Translations under genes and position numbers: made by a program
The notes under the pieces: model-generated
Told to the model about the DNA's origin: nothing
The model's database searches: none
The model's input: only the letters and a program-made list of their open reading frames with translations
Shown: positions 1 through 11,200 of the stretch, piece after piece
How positions within the stretch are numbered: position 1 is the stretch's first letter
How the letters are laid out: each line of letters opens with the position of its first letter
NCBI GenBank assembly: GCA_946965045.2
Contig: OX337240.1
Location: 2,232,001 to 2,296,000 of the forward strand
DNA length: 64,000 nucleotides
Direction of reading: 5' to 3'
Source: Epithemia pelagica
Taxonomy: Eukaryota; Bacillariophyta; Bacillariophyceae; Surirellales; Surirellaceae

Positions 1-1113
1 ATGTGTGGACTGTTTCGTAAAGGGATTGACTCGATCCACCGACAAGAATCCCACCAAAATGTATCTAGTCCCTTGCGTAATGGGTAAGCCTTCGTGTCGA
101 ATTGTGGCCGAATTGACCAACACATGGCCCACGGCTGGTTGTGCCACGGCAAACGGTTCCCAGTCCGACGTGGTTGTGTCGTCCTTGGAGTCGTCGCTTG
201 GAGGATGATGACGACTCGTCCGACGACCATGGCGCTTCCAAAATCGGGTACCACCTCCTTCAAAATCGCCATTTAACAAAATGTTGAAACTCACATCACC
301 ATTGTCGGTATGGGCATCCAAACGATCACGAATGCCCTCATCGTATCGGACCAGAAACAAATCATTGGCCCGAATACTTTGGAGAGAAATGCCATAGATG
401 CGAGCGAGCAAGGGTGCCAAGCGACGATTGAATCGTTCAGCCATCCAGTGTCGATCGTCATGCGTAAAGGGATCGGTTACCAAATTCAAATCTGTCGTTG
501 CGTAGGATGCATGACGGGCCTTTTGCCATCCTTGTGGTGCCTGGAGCAATTGGTGAGCTACATCCGACGACATTGTCGTGTTCTTGTCCTGGTTTTCGTT
601 CTGTGTAGTATCATGATTGATCACTGCTATGGCTGTTTCGGTATTGCGTTGAGCAACAGCCAAGGCTCGTGCCAACAACTCTTGACATTCGGCCTCGGTA
701 AACATGGGCGCTTCAAAGACACCTCGTGCCAACAAGGCATTGTTGGGGGAATCCACCATCAAAAGGTAGCACAGTGATACGACAGTCCCTACAAGAACCA
801 ACAACATCAAACTAAAATAACTGGAGAGTGGAGAAGTCTTGGGAGATGGTTTTGCTTGTTTCTGGCTGGATTTGGCCGTCTTCGTTGGACTAGATTTCTT
901 GGTCGAACCAGTGCTCCCTTGTTTTTCTTCTTCTTCATATTTGCGTGGATGACGGTCTTTGGCAAGAGCCGACAGTCCCAATCGAGGAACAATCATGCAC
1001 CAAAATACAAGTGCCGCACACAACTTGAGCGACAAGAGATATCGAGCTTCGTCATGCTGAGGCAAGGGGACTTGTAGCAAGCCTTCCCCCGCAAATTCCG
1101 TCGAGTCCACCAT
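1..1113 (-). CDS. Membrane-anchored prolyl 4-hydroxylase-like 2OG-Fe(II) dioxygenase, 3' end outside the window
   Basis: Reading from the ATG at 1113, the frame is open for 371 codons to the window edge. The N-terminus has a hydrophobic stretch near residues 27-45 and a clear membrane segment near 105-122, separated by a Lys/Ser-rich linker. The P4Hc-type double-stranded beta-helix domain follows. The iron ligands are visible as His268-Thr-Asp270 and His340, and Arg350, ten residues later, sits where 2-oxoglutarate is bound. The FEGGGTRFW motif lies between them. Known family members hydroxylate prolyl or similar residues in the ER/Golgi; the substrate here is unknown. It is closely related to the two other P4H genes in this window, and all three lie on the minus strand. 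The 16-kb transposon begins only about 175 bp upstream of this ATG, so the promoter may be altered. Confidence 0.88.
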   Translation of the reverse strand, partial: MVDSTEFAGEGLLQVPLPQHDEARYLLSLKLCAALVFWCMIVPRLGLSALAKDRHPRKYEEEEKQGSTGSTKKSSPTKTAKSSQKQAKPSPKTSPLSSYFSLMLLVLVGTVVSLCYLLMVDSPNNALLARGVFEAPMFTEAECQELLARALAVAQRNTETAIAVINHDTTQNENQDKNTTMSSDVAHQLLQAPQGWQKARHASYATTDLNLVTDPFTHDDRHWMAERFNRRLAPLLARIYGISLQSIRANDLFLVRYDEGIRDRLDAHTDNGDVSFNILLNGDFEGGGTRFWKRHGRRTSRHHPPSDDSKDDTTTSDWEPFAVAQPAVGHVLVNSATIRHEGLPITQGTRYILVGFLSVDRVNPFTKQSTH

Positions 1114-1277
1114 TCTTGCTTTTCAATACAACTGACTGAATGAACAAAAGAAACGTAACGACAAGGCAGGCAACGAGACAGGATAGAGATGAATCTTCGA
1201 AGACCACCACCTCTTGACTAGGTAGTATCGATGTATCTTCGTTGTTGCTTCGTCGATTAGATCTTTCACTTAAGATG

Positions 1278-1289
1278 AAGTATAGGATT
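1278..1289. repeat. Target-site duplication, left copy
   Basis: AAGTATAGGATT directly abuts the left terminus and recurs at 17287-17298. Up to four bases may belong to the TIR instead, giving a minimum of 8 bp (GTATAGGA). Confidence 0.8.
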
Positions 1290-1386
1290 ACCCCCCAGCG
1301 GGGGCGAGTATTTACCGGTGAATTCCTATACTCACCCCCACGGCGCGTCCCTCGAAATCGGCGATTTTCCAACTTTGAGACAAAAC
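1290..1386 (+). repeat. Left terminal inverted repeat of the helicase transposon
   Basis: Three blocks match the right end in inverted orientation: 15 bp at 1290-1304, 20 bp at 1331-1350 and 18 bp at 1369-1386, with diverged spacers. The outer block is itself palindromic (five C, AGC, five G). The helicase ATG lies 60 bp inside. Confidence 0.85.
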
Positions 1387-1445
1387 CACATTCTCCACAA
1401 CACATTCATCACGGAGCCAACCTTGTCGTCCAAATAACAACCACC

Positions 1446-3590
1446 ATGGACCCTCCCAATCCCATCCGACCACATAACATCGTTCCTTCGGCTGTTACAG
1501 AACATTCGACGCGCTTGGATCCGCACCCTTTCCATCCGACGACGTCCTCCCAGCACACTGAATCTGACACGAACCGAACAGCCAACAACGAAACGGATGT
1601 ACCATCCTATGAAGCCACCATCGATGCCCTTTCCTCATTCAATGCCTTCTCGACCATCCCTTGTGATCCCTTGTCCAACGTTGGTGACCATCGGAAACTC
1701 TCCGAGTCCATAATGATGTGCTTCAGCGATTGGCATGGCAAGACTGCGCGACAATGGCAAATCGAAGCTTGCGAAGAAGTTCTTTGGCGGCACCTCCACC
1801 GCCCGTCTTCTGCCCTTTTGCGTCCTCTACTGCTTGTCCGGTCTACAGGCGGCGGAAAGTCGGCTGTAAGGGATGTCAGTGGTTTTCTCTGTGGCGGCAT
1901 TACGTTAACCATAGTCCCTCTGCTAAGCTTGTCAGCCGACCAAACGGCAAAGCTCTCCCAACTCGCAAGCGATCAACAATTAACCGGTCGGCTACATATT
2001 TTTAACCTCGACGTACTCCGATCCAAGTCTCTCAATGACACCCTTCGTTCCAATCTGGAGAACTTATCGTACAAGTCAGCAACCAGAGTGTCGTTGTTCT
2101 CCTCCCCTCAGAAATTGACCAACGACCCCTTGTGGCAACAAACAATCTGTACTTGCTTCCGGAACGGTACCCTCCGGTTGATTGCGATCGACGAATGCCA
2201 CCTTTATGCCTCCCATGGTGTGGAGTTCCGATCGGAATTCAGCGACTTGAAGAAGGTTCTTTTCCCAGTTGCCAACCGGCGGATCATCAAAGAACCCGTC
2301 CCAGTTCTTTTCATGACAGCTACCGCTTCCTCTTTGATGCTCCACGATCTTGAATCATTGACCGGTCTCTCTTTTCACCCAACCGACGACCTTGTGTGGC
2401 CGCGACACCATTCCGGTGTCCAAAGACGCAACATCTTTCTTGATTTGACGTTCCAAGACTCGCCCCTTCGGCGAATCAAAAGGGACGTTGTAAAAACCTG
2501 CCACGCCTCTGGAGGTCGGAAAGTTATGGTTTATTCCAATTCGAGAAAGGCCATCACTCATCTCTACGAGCAAACCCGTTCTCATCTGAATATGCTCGGC
2601 ATACAGAAAGACCTATTGCTCGTTCACGGCCTTATGTTCCGTGAACAAAAGTTCCATAACACGGAGCTGTTTGTGGGGAAGCCACTAGTGGAGGAATGCC
2701 CCAGCTCGAAACGGATCCTGCGCTTCGACCCAGTGGCTTACTTTGCAACTGCGGGTACTTCGAGCTCAGGTGTAGACTGCCATGAAGTTGACCGTGTGTT
2801 GTTTCATGGCTTTCCTCAGTCCATAGAGGATCTCCTACAATGTTCTGGGCAATGTGGCAGAGGCCCGGACGCCACTGCCCATAATTCTTCGTTCTGTCTC
2901 ATAGTCAGTCTGAACAGCCTTGTGTCCCTTCTTACTCGAATCTTTATCTTACCCAAGTATGCGACAGAACAAAACACCAAGCAACCCCCTTCCAGCGAAG
3001 CAACAAACTCTCTTTTCTCTCCTGAAGCTCTTGCTATCCGTCAATGGTATAATGTCCGCCGAATTCTTGCTATCTTGTGCTTGGATGATGGTCAGTGTGT
3101 CCATTACCGTCTTGAACGTGAGATGCTTCATCCTCATAGCGAGGCGGTTTGTGATCTACCAACGCATTGCGCTGGGGCCTGCTGGCGCTGCCGTACACTT
3201 CGGATTGCCACACCTTTTGATGCTCTTATCAATATCCAACAACTCAAACGATACCTCATTATGATGTTCATTACCCAAAAGCTTCCCCCCTCCCAACTGC
3301 TCCTACACAAGGATGTCTTTCTTGATGCCGTGATTGGATTCGAAACGGTAAATGCTGAAGGAGCCTCGACACGAGTCTTTCCTAAATCGGTGTTTGGTGT
3401 CATCACCAAGCATGTCATTAAGCAACGAACGAAAGCGCTCATTTTGAAGTGTTTCTGTGCTGGAATCCTTGAATCCGAAGTAGATGGTTCCAAGTTGCTC
3501 GCTAAACTCGGGTACTGCTCCAATGGCAATCCACGCCTAAATGACCCAATGATCTGGCAAGGATTCAAGGAACTCGATCCATCGGTCTAA
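1446..3590 (+). CDS. RecQ-like superfamily 2 helicase of the TIR transposon
   Basis: The 714-aa frame is uninterrupted. I start it at the ATG at 1446 (ACCACCATGG context). The frame stays open upstream, but without ATG and through the transposon terminus. SF2 helicase motifs appear in order: Walker A STGGGKS at 133-139, DECH box at 249-252, TATA (motif III) at 291-294, and a motif VI-like QCSGQCGRGPD at about 465-475. The spacing and the DECH box resemble the RecQ group. An expected role would be strand unwinding during excision or replication of the element, but that is inference. Its stop lies 43 bp from the 3' end of the convergent giant gene. It is the only intact gene of the element, so it could still be expressed and supply activity in trans. 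Confidence 0.82.
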   Translation: MDPPNPIRPHNIVPSAVTEHSTRLDPHPFHPTTSSQHTESDTNRTANNETDVPSYEATIDALSSFNAFSTIPCDPLSNVGDHRKLSESIMMCFSDWHGKTARQWQIEACEEVLWRHLHRPSSALLRPLLLVRSTGGGKSAVRDVSGFLCGGITLTIVPLLSLSADQTAKLSQLASDQQLTGRLHIFNLDVLRSKSLNDTLRSNLENLSYKSATRVSLFSSPQKLTNDPLWQQTICTCFRNGTLRLIAIDECHLYASHGVEFRSEFSDLKKVLFPVANRRIIKEPVPVLFMTATASSLMLHDLESLTGLSFHPTDDLVWPRHHSGVQRRNIFLDLTFQDSPLRRIKRDVVKTCHASGGRKVMVYSNSRKAITHLYEQTRSHLNMLGIQKDLLLVHGLMFREQKFHNTELFVGKPLVEECPSSKRILRFDPVAYFATAGTSSSGVDCHEVDRVLFHGFPQSIEDLLQCSGQCGRGPDATAHNSSFCLIVSLNSLVSLLTRIFILPKYATEQNTKQPPSSEATNSLFSPEALAIRQWYNVRRILAILCLDDGQCVHYRLEREMLHPHSEAVCDLPTHCAGACWRCRTLRIATPFDALINIQQLKRYLIMMFITQKLPPSQLLLHKDVFLDAVIGFETVNAEGASTRVFPKSVFGVITKHVIKQRTKALILKCFCAGILESEVDGSKLLAKLGYCSNGNPRLNDPMIWQGFKELDPSV

Positions 3591-3633
3591 CAAACTTTCT
3601 TAGTATTAACTACGTATTACATCGTGCATTTTT

Positions 3634-6345
3634 TCACGTTTCCATGTCCTCCTTGTACGAAGCCAGCATATCCATGCAACGGTCTAGATGATGTGCAACG
3701 CCTGTTGTCTCCCTTGTATTCTCTGTCCATTCCACGTTCGACTGATCCTCCTCCATACCTTCCAGCCTATGGTAAAGCTTGTAGCGCAGGAAATGATGGT
3801 CTCTTTCCTTTCGCGCTGCATCCCATTGAAGGGACGTTACAACTTGCTTTTCCCCCATACGTTCCACGGCTCCTGCAATAAAATCTGTTGTTGCCATCCT
3901 ATTCATCTCCACAACCTTCATTCCCTTTATTGATGATTTCTCACGTAGTGTCTCCTTTGGTGAATCTTTCTTATCCACGGAATTGTCTGTCTCTGGAGCA
4001 CCGTCACTTCCCTCATCATTATCATCGTTGTCATCATCTTCGTTCGGAATTTCGTCTGCTTCCGCCTCCATATCATCAACTTGGGTTTCTTGCACTTCAT
4101 CCTCGTCTCTTTCGTCTCGGACTTCGTCATGTTCCATGTTGCTTGTTGCATCGGTATCCTCCATGGTAACTGTTGTATCAACAACAGTCTCTTCGTCCTT
4201 GTAGTAACAAGGAGCATCCTTCTCGACTTCGACGAATACCGATTCGTCGTCACTAAAGCACGTTAGTTCCTGGATTATCGATGAACCATCGTCATCCATT
4301 ACTTCAGCCAAGTCTATCTCTGAGTTCTCATCTGTTGTATCGCCCTCTTCTGCCGCATTCTTGCTCCCCTCCTCTTCATCTGGACCCTTGTCTTCATCTT
4401 CCTTGCACCGTTTAGATTTCCTCATGTTACGCATCATTGCGTCAACTTTCACTGGAACATACTTGTCCACCGCGTCGTTTTCAATTCGACCTTCGCCATT
4501 ACGCCTCACTCTCTTATGTACCTCCATTGTCGTCGCATCCAAAGCCCTCCAAAAGCGGTCTTTGTCGATCACAATATTGAGGTTCTCCCTTACATCGTGG
4601 CATTTGGCAAGCGTCAAGATTTCTGTCACTAGAACACGATTCAATCGACTGCTTGGACGAGTTGTTGTTTTATTGCGTTGTCCTGGGTCCGCCAGTGGTC
4701 CAGTCTCAGTAGTAGGCGTGTCAATGTCAAACGAATTCTCTAACGACCGTTCGTTGTATTTGTACTCAGCGTCGGCTCTCGTGCGAGTGTAGAATTCAAC
4801 GAAATGCTTTGCCCTCTGGCAGGCAGTGAGCATTTTGGAAACACGAACAAACGAAGCCTCAGTTCCGTTATGGTTCATACCTTTGAAAAAAGGCATTAAG
4901 CGCTCCATAATCTGGTCAAGCGCACTCTCTTTCTGGAACGTGTAAGGTGACCCTTTCTTTTGAAGTTTCGTTCTGTTGAGCCTGATGAGTTGCAGGATAG
5001 AAATAGGGATTCGATGATAATACATCTCAATAAGACGAAGCTGAGTAGCGAACGATTTATGTTTCTTTGTTGCGTAGAGTACTGGCAAATAATCAACAAC
5101 AACAGCTTCCATTGTCACCGCATCACCTTCTTGTTCTGCTTTACAAAATGCCAGGTACTTTCGCATAACAACCAGATAGTTGCATAGGTACCGGTGCAAC
5201 CAGTCCTTTGTCTCACGGACTTGGCGGTGCAAATAAGCCACGTAGTCGTTGGCTACAAAGATAGCCAATCCATCTGGCCCTTGTGATTTGAGGATTCGCT
5301 CAATCTTTCCAAATGTCATGGCTCTGTTGATGAAGATGTCAACCATAAGACGATCCAGTTCCTCGAAAACAATAACGGCAAGTCGATGAGCTAAACGATA
5401 GCTGTGTGATACATCTTGGGCATCCAGACGCTTCCATTTGAGCCTGTGCTGGAAGCACTGGAGGAAGCCTCCATAGAACAAGCGGTAAACGGAATCCAAC
5501 ATATGAAACCTAACATGTAGGTCTCCGTTAATAGGGACAATCCGGTGTAGGACCTGAGTGATTGCCATGGCCTGTCGGTATGCATTGCAAAATGACATGG
5601 TTTTAGCGTCTGTGATTGCCATCACATCATCAAAGAACTGGAAGATGCGGTCCAGCGACAGCCCATCCCCAACCAAGAACAACCACTTCTTCTCCCATCC
5701 ATCCACAGGCGCATAAATTTGGTTGGCTTCCTTGAAATACAAAAGACCATGTAGCACCATGAAATCTAATAAAATACCGGAAGCTCCAACTTTTGTGGTC
5801 TCGTCTAAAACGGACACTGGTAAGATGAGCAATTCTGCAGGGGCAGGTTCATGACGCCAGGACCGCACAACACGTCTTGGGAACTGTCGTGCCATTTCAA
5901 AGAGGTTTTCCTCACGATTTTTCCTTAGGCCATTCATGGCTGCCACAATAGCAGCCTTGCATGGATGACGGGCGAATTCGGTAGGTTGTAGTGTATAATC
6001 AGACCGTTGTCCTGGCTTTCTTTTTGTTGACAGGTAACGCTTAACATTCCAAAGCTCTCTGCAAGTTGTGTTGAGTTGTTGGTAGACGCGGACTCTCTTG
6101 CCAGAACAGTCGAACGGGTTGCCGTCTTTTTGCAAGTCTTCTTTATACGTCCCATGATATATGGATTGAATGACGTCCGCCGTTTGGAGGTCGAGTAATT
6201 GTTCCAAGGCAGGCATTTGGTAGGGTGAAGGGATGGCCTGTTGGAGGTAAGTTAATGCTGGCCGTTCGGTAAACGAATATACCCAGTCAGGGAAGATTGC
6301 CATGTGCATCGACATTAAGAATCTGGCTGTGACTTTGGTATAAAT
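3634..6345 (-). pseudogene. C-terminal part of a broken DUF6589-like giant protein (probable transposase)
   Basis: About 900 codons are open from the Copia insertion point at 6345 to the stop at 3634. The upstream part of the same frame resumes beyond the Copia element at 14734, in phase. The segment includes WLFLVGDGLSLDRI and, about 50 residues later, PINGDLHVRFHML. An acidic residue after VGD and a GDxH motif before a hydrophobic helix recall DUF6589 proteins, which are repetitive-element-like in fungi and animals. The last ~250 residues are Asp/Glu-rich and probably disordered. A transposase role is inferred from position between TIRs and from size. The DUF6589 assignment is tentative and comes from motif memory. 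Confidence 0.7.
6341..6345. repeat. Copia target-site duplication, left copy (TAAAT)
   Basis: TAAAT precedes the TG of the left LTR and is repeated exactly at 14730-14734 after the right LTR, as expected for a 5-bp Copia integration footprint. Confidence 0.95.
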
Positions 6346-7128
6346 TGTTAGAATTCTCACCGTCTATGGTGGTTAGATTCTACATCTCATCGATTCCCCA
6401 TGTCACATAGCCTCGTGCTATCGCATCATGCCATCTAGCTTCGAGCTATGTTCCCTAGCTTTGCGCTATATCGACCTATATTTCTTCGCAAATCATGAAA
6501 AGTGAGAATAGATTGACGAACTCACTCTCAAGACTAAACTGGGTCGTGCGGTATTACAACGGACATAAATTTGGCCGTTGCTCGGACATTATACTAACGC
6601 CCTAAGCGTACGCGCCCGAAATCATCGAGCGCGCCCAAGCGACATCCGAGCGCTGTCGGCATCTATCCGACCCAACGGTCTAAGTATCCCAAGCACGACA
6701 CACGATCACGCGAGACCATATTTCCATTCCCACAATCTCCAAATTGTCAACAAGCTGCGCGCCATGAAAACAACTATGCCAACCCAAAGCAAGAGCTGTT
6801 GACCCTGTATATGTTATCCATCCACATATACATGTCATATACATCACATGAATCAACTCCAACTATTCCAAACCTGTTGCCGCCAAGAACCTATGACACA
6901 TGACCCTTGGCAGGACCGAACATTTCACGTAGACCTATCGTAGTAATCAACACACAATCTAACAATATCACCATTTATCACATCTTCTTTTGTGTCCCAA
7001 CTATCCTTCTGATAGACTTCGACTTGCTTGCTTCTCTGACCCTGAGAAGCTTGTATCGGTTGGTGACCTACCTGATTGTCTGCTCTACCGAGCATCAATG
7101 TCCCTACGATTCAGAAAGAATTGTAACA
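6346..7128 (+). repeat. 5' long terminal repeat
   Basis: 783 bp from TGTTAGAATTC to TTGTAACA. By eye it differs from the right LTR at a single base near 6461 (T here, C there). Short open frames inside it are identical in the two copies and are not genes. It holds two copies of a TAGCTT(C/T)G(A/C)GCTAT-like motif near 6435-6470, possibly a regulatory or folding element. Confidence 0.96.
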
Positions 7129-7141
7129 GATTAACAGTCTC
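7129..7141 (+). other. Candidate primer-binding site matching the anticodon arm of tRNA-Asn
   Basis: The bases directly after the LTR read GATTAACAGTCTC. Their complement is GAGACTGTTAATC, which carries the CTGTTAA anticodon loop of tRNA-Asn(GUU) and ends two bases past that loop. No TGG, as used for priming from a tRNA 3' CCA end, is present at the junction. This fits half-tRNA priming, as known for Drosophila copia with initiator tRNA-Met, but the tRNA identity is inferred. Confidence 0.6.
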
Positions 7142-7164
7142 AAAGCTTATTTCCTTGTGGTTTC

Positions 7165-7944
7165 ATGGATACTAACGAGCTTATCACTCCTGTACGACAG
7201 ATCTATCGAGCCAAACTGCATCCCGGGCAGTCCGATACCCTGGTGCAGCAGGAACTGGTGCCGACGCCGAAGGCAGCCAACACATCGGTCAACATCTCCG
7301 TCGACAGTTCCAACAGCAACCCATTCGAGACTCCAACCCAGCCTCACGCTCCGATCCCTGCGCCGTTGCTTCGGCCCCCGAGTCCGCCTCGTCGGCTCGT
7401 CCCTTCTTGATCCCGTCGTACCACCCGGTTGATTGCTGATCATATCAAGTACTTCCGTCAACCAACTTGTTCGACCTTCGATCCCGAGATCATCCGTGGG
7501 GAGACCCAGATCGAACGCCAGTTCCGATCGGTGACCCACATCGTCGACCAAGAAGACATTGACCGTCTGAACGACCAACTTCATCGTTCTCCGAGGCGTC
7601 GCCTCATCTTGGCCGCCCTCTCGGGCAACCCCATCCGTACTGTCCACCTCCGCTTCCTAACCTTCGAGCGCCCAACTGGATACTACAATACCATCCACGT
7701 CGTGAACGCGACGACTTGCCCTCTGCCTCCTAACGTTGTACGCCTAGATAACTACGTTGCCTACATCCACGAGGTCCATACCATCGAGGACCATCGTGCA
7801 ACTATCTTCCCTTTGCGTACCGAGGTCGAGAACCACCTGGCTGAAGGTGATACCCCTTCTCCTGTTGCTTGTGCTGCCCCATCTGAGCCTGGAAACGACT
7901 CTGATCATTTGGAAGAGAGTGGAGATTCGGAGACCGAAGCTTAA
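7165..7944 (+). pseudogene. Upstream ORF of the Copia element, interrupted by one TGA
   Basis: An ATG at 7165 opens a frame that runs to the TAA at 7942-7944 except for one TGA at 7408-7410. The second part has no ATG of its own. The first 81 codons are Pro/Ser/Thr-rich; the second part, about 178 codons, is better ordered, with a basic stretch (RSPRRRLIL) and an acidic C-terminus. I recognise no domain. It lies between the primer-binding site and gag in a separate frame from gag-pol. It may be a lineage-specific extra protein that has acquired a stop, a readthrough product, or simply non-coding leader. Confidence 0.45.
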
Positions 7945-8264
7945 TTACTCATAGTTAACTCCCGTCCTCTCAAAACCTTTCCAAGACTTAAACTCAACGC
8001 ACATCCGGGTACCCTTGGTCGCACAACACGCCACACATTCCCGTCAAATCGCGAAAATTCGGCGAAAATTTGTTGAAACTCGGCGAAAATTTGTCGGAAT
8101 CAACGGAAATTTCCAGGAGTCGCACATCACAACACACATCCGGGTATCACATACGTGGCACATACGTGGCACACGTGGTACATCCGGGTTCACATCACAT
8201 CACACATTAAATAAACCACATCACACCGCACATTAAATAAACATCGAACCAACAAAATAACACC
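7945..8264 (+). repeat. Repeat-rich untranslated leader before gag-pol
   Basis: No gene is seen. CATCCGGGT occurs three times (near 8003, 8139 and 8181), TCGGCGAAAATTTGT twice (near 8058-8095), CATACGTGGCA twice and CACATTAAATAAAC twice. These may be packaging or translation signals or slippage products. Confidence 0.5.
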
Positions 8265-11200
8265 ATGGATCCTCAATCACCCAAGACACCTACGACTCCT
8301 AAGGGAGAAGATAACCAAGACAATGTCTCGGACACAGACCTATTCGACCACATCATATTTACTGTCTGCCAATTCTTTACCAAAGAAAGGGCCGACTACT
8401 TAATGAAGTGGATGAAATACCATGGTTTTGAGAACATTACCCATGTTATCTCGTATATGCAAACTAATACCGAGGAATCCATGAAGGAACTGACACAATA
8501 CAAGGTCAACAAACAGACACATGATCTACAAGGCCCCACAAGACAGCAGATCAAGCTCTTGGCTTATTGGGCCATATACAAGACCAATGAAATTCAAGAC
8601 GAGCTATCCAATAGCGACTGGATGAACCTAACGAGGAAAGAGTTCAACACTTGGAGGATCAACACAGATTTCTCTAAGGGACCACCTAGCCAAGTTCCAG
8701 TCTCGCCAATGAAGTCACCGTCATCTGTGAAATCTGTCAGCACAGTTACTGCCGCATCCCAATCTCAACAAGACCTTACAGCATTCAGAAAGGGAACTAA
8801 GCGCGACGCAACTGCATATGAGGTATTCAAGGATGAACGATACTACGATTCATTCTGGCGTGTATTCAAGACTACAGCTAAGGCTCAAGGCCTATCCAAC
8901 GTTCTGAATTTCAAATACACACCACCCCATGATGATGAGTATGCCGAAGAACTTTTTCAAGAGCAACAAGTATTTCTTTACTCCGTTCTTGTCCGTATCA
9001 TTCAGACTGACCAAGGTCGAGCCTATGTACGTGAACATGAACATGATGAAGATGTGCGTGCCGTATTGCAGAAGTTACACTCTTTGCATACCGAATCCGA
9101 CCTAGCAAAGCGAGAAGTCCTCCGTTTAACCAACTACATTTCCAATCTACGTCTTGACGACACATGGCGCGGAACAACACGTCAATTTCTTCTACACTTT
9201 CAAGAGCAGCTACGTTTGCTAGACAATCTAGTGACATTGTCTGATCGCATCCCTGATCATACCAGGATGACCTTCCTCATGCAAGCTGTAGAAAAGGTAC
9301 CTGATCTCCGCCGAGTCAAGATCTTGGATAATGTGGTGAACACCAAATCCGGTGCAAAATCCCTTTGCTATCAATCATACTTCCGTCTCCTTCTAGACGC
9401 AGCTTATGACCATGATCAAGCAACCCAGTCATCTGTTCATAGTCGCCGTCGACATGTCAAACAACATGAATCACTATATGGCCAAGATACAGATGCTGAC
9501 ATAACCTCACAAGATGATATGGAGTATCATGTCCACAACACCACAGCGACATCTGAATCTCCATCCTCTTCGTCCAAGGTTAGTCTACCGCGTGACCTAT
9601 GGTTCAAACTTTCTGAAGAAGATCGCAAGTTGATCATTGAGTATAACAAGATGATTCAAGCACCTTCATCAACAACACCGAGGAAAGTGCAAACACATGC
9701 CCTCAACATTGATCCGGAACCTGATCCTGACCCCAACCAAGTTGCATCTGATGACGACTCACCTGGCGTAGTCACTGAGCATCCAGATGATTCAGATCCG
9801 GTTACACAATTTATCAACCAAGCCATGACGACTGATATCAATCACCCGGCAACTGACCTGACTAGTGTTCTTTCTAACGCCAAGTCCAAGACGAGCAAGA
9901 AGGTTACTTTCAAAGCCAACATGCATAAACAAGCAGGACATGTTCCACGCTATTTGTTTTCCAGGAAATCTACTTTACCAGGAAATCAATTGATTGACCG
10001 TGGTGCTAATGGAGGACTTGCTGGTTCTGACATGCGCATCCTTTCTAAGACTGGCCGCCATATCACTATTGTGGGTATTGATAACCATGAACTTACTGGA
10101 CTTCCTGTCGTCACATGTGCCGCAAAGTTTGAGACCAATGATGGACCTATTGTTGGCACCTTCAATGAATATGCTTATTATGGAAAGGGCTTATCTATCC
10201 ATGCTCCTGGTCAATTCGAGCATTTCGGACTTGCTGTTGATGAACGATCTGTTAAAGTTGATGGTAAACAACGCATCACTACACTTGATGGTCGTGCTAT
10301 ACCCCTTCACATCAAGGATGGGTTAGCCTACATCCACTCCTTGGGTATCCCCAGTGACGATGACATGAATACCTTACCTCAGATCATCTTCACGTCACCC
10401 GACACATGGGATCCTGGTGTTCTGGACCATTCCTATTCTCCCACACCCTCTGACAATGATGCTGATTGGAAACACGTAAAGACTGATGGTAGTATGTCGA
10501 ACCATCCATATGACAACTATGGGGAGTACACTGATCGTGTTGTTTGTAACCTCAATCTCCTTTTGGATCTCCCATACGATCATGGACCTGACGACGCACC
10601 CTTCTTTTCTATCTATGCTGACGCAGAAGGTAATGATCCTACACTTCATGCCTCTGTCCACCGTCGTTACCAGGAAGCGTATGACTGGAAGAAGTTCCGT
10701 CCATTCTTTGGTTGGCAATCTGAAGATGTTATTGCCGATACGTTCAAGCACACTACACGTAATGGTAGCATTACTTTTGACCACGACACCCTCAAGAAAC
10801 ATTTCAAGGCTCGCAATCCGGTCCTTAATATACCTCGACGCCATGAACCCGTTGCTACTGACTCGGTTTTCTCCGACACCCCTGCTGTTGACCATGGCGG
10901 TAAAGTCGCACAAATCTTTGTTGGTCGAGATACTCTGGTTACTGATATCTATGGGATCAAGTCAACCAAACAGTTTGTCAATACTCTTCAGGACAACATC
11001 CGGTTTCGTGGTGCCATGGAGACTCTTATCAGTGATGGTGGTTCATCTCTCATCTCTCAAAAGGTCAAAGACATTCTTCGCACTTTGCTTATTGGGGAGT
11101 ATCGATCCGAACCTTATCATCAACACCAGAATAAGGCTGAAAACCGTTACCAGACCGTTAAACGTATGACCAACGCTCTCATGAATGCCACTGGTTGCCC

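Noticed and set aside
1242-1445. Longer N-terminus for the helicase
   Set aside because: The extension has no ATG and runs through the transposon terminus and the target duplication.
6345-6360. GTG start for the giant gene inside the Copia LTR
   Set aside because: It is created by the insertion; the true frame continues beyond the Copia element.
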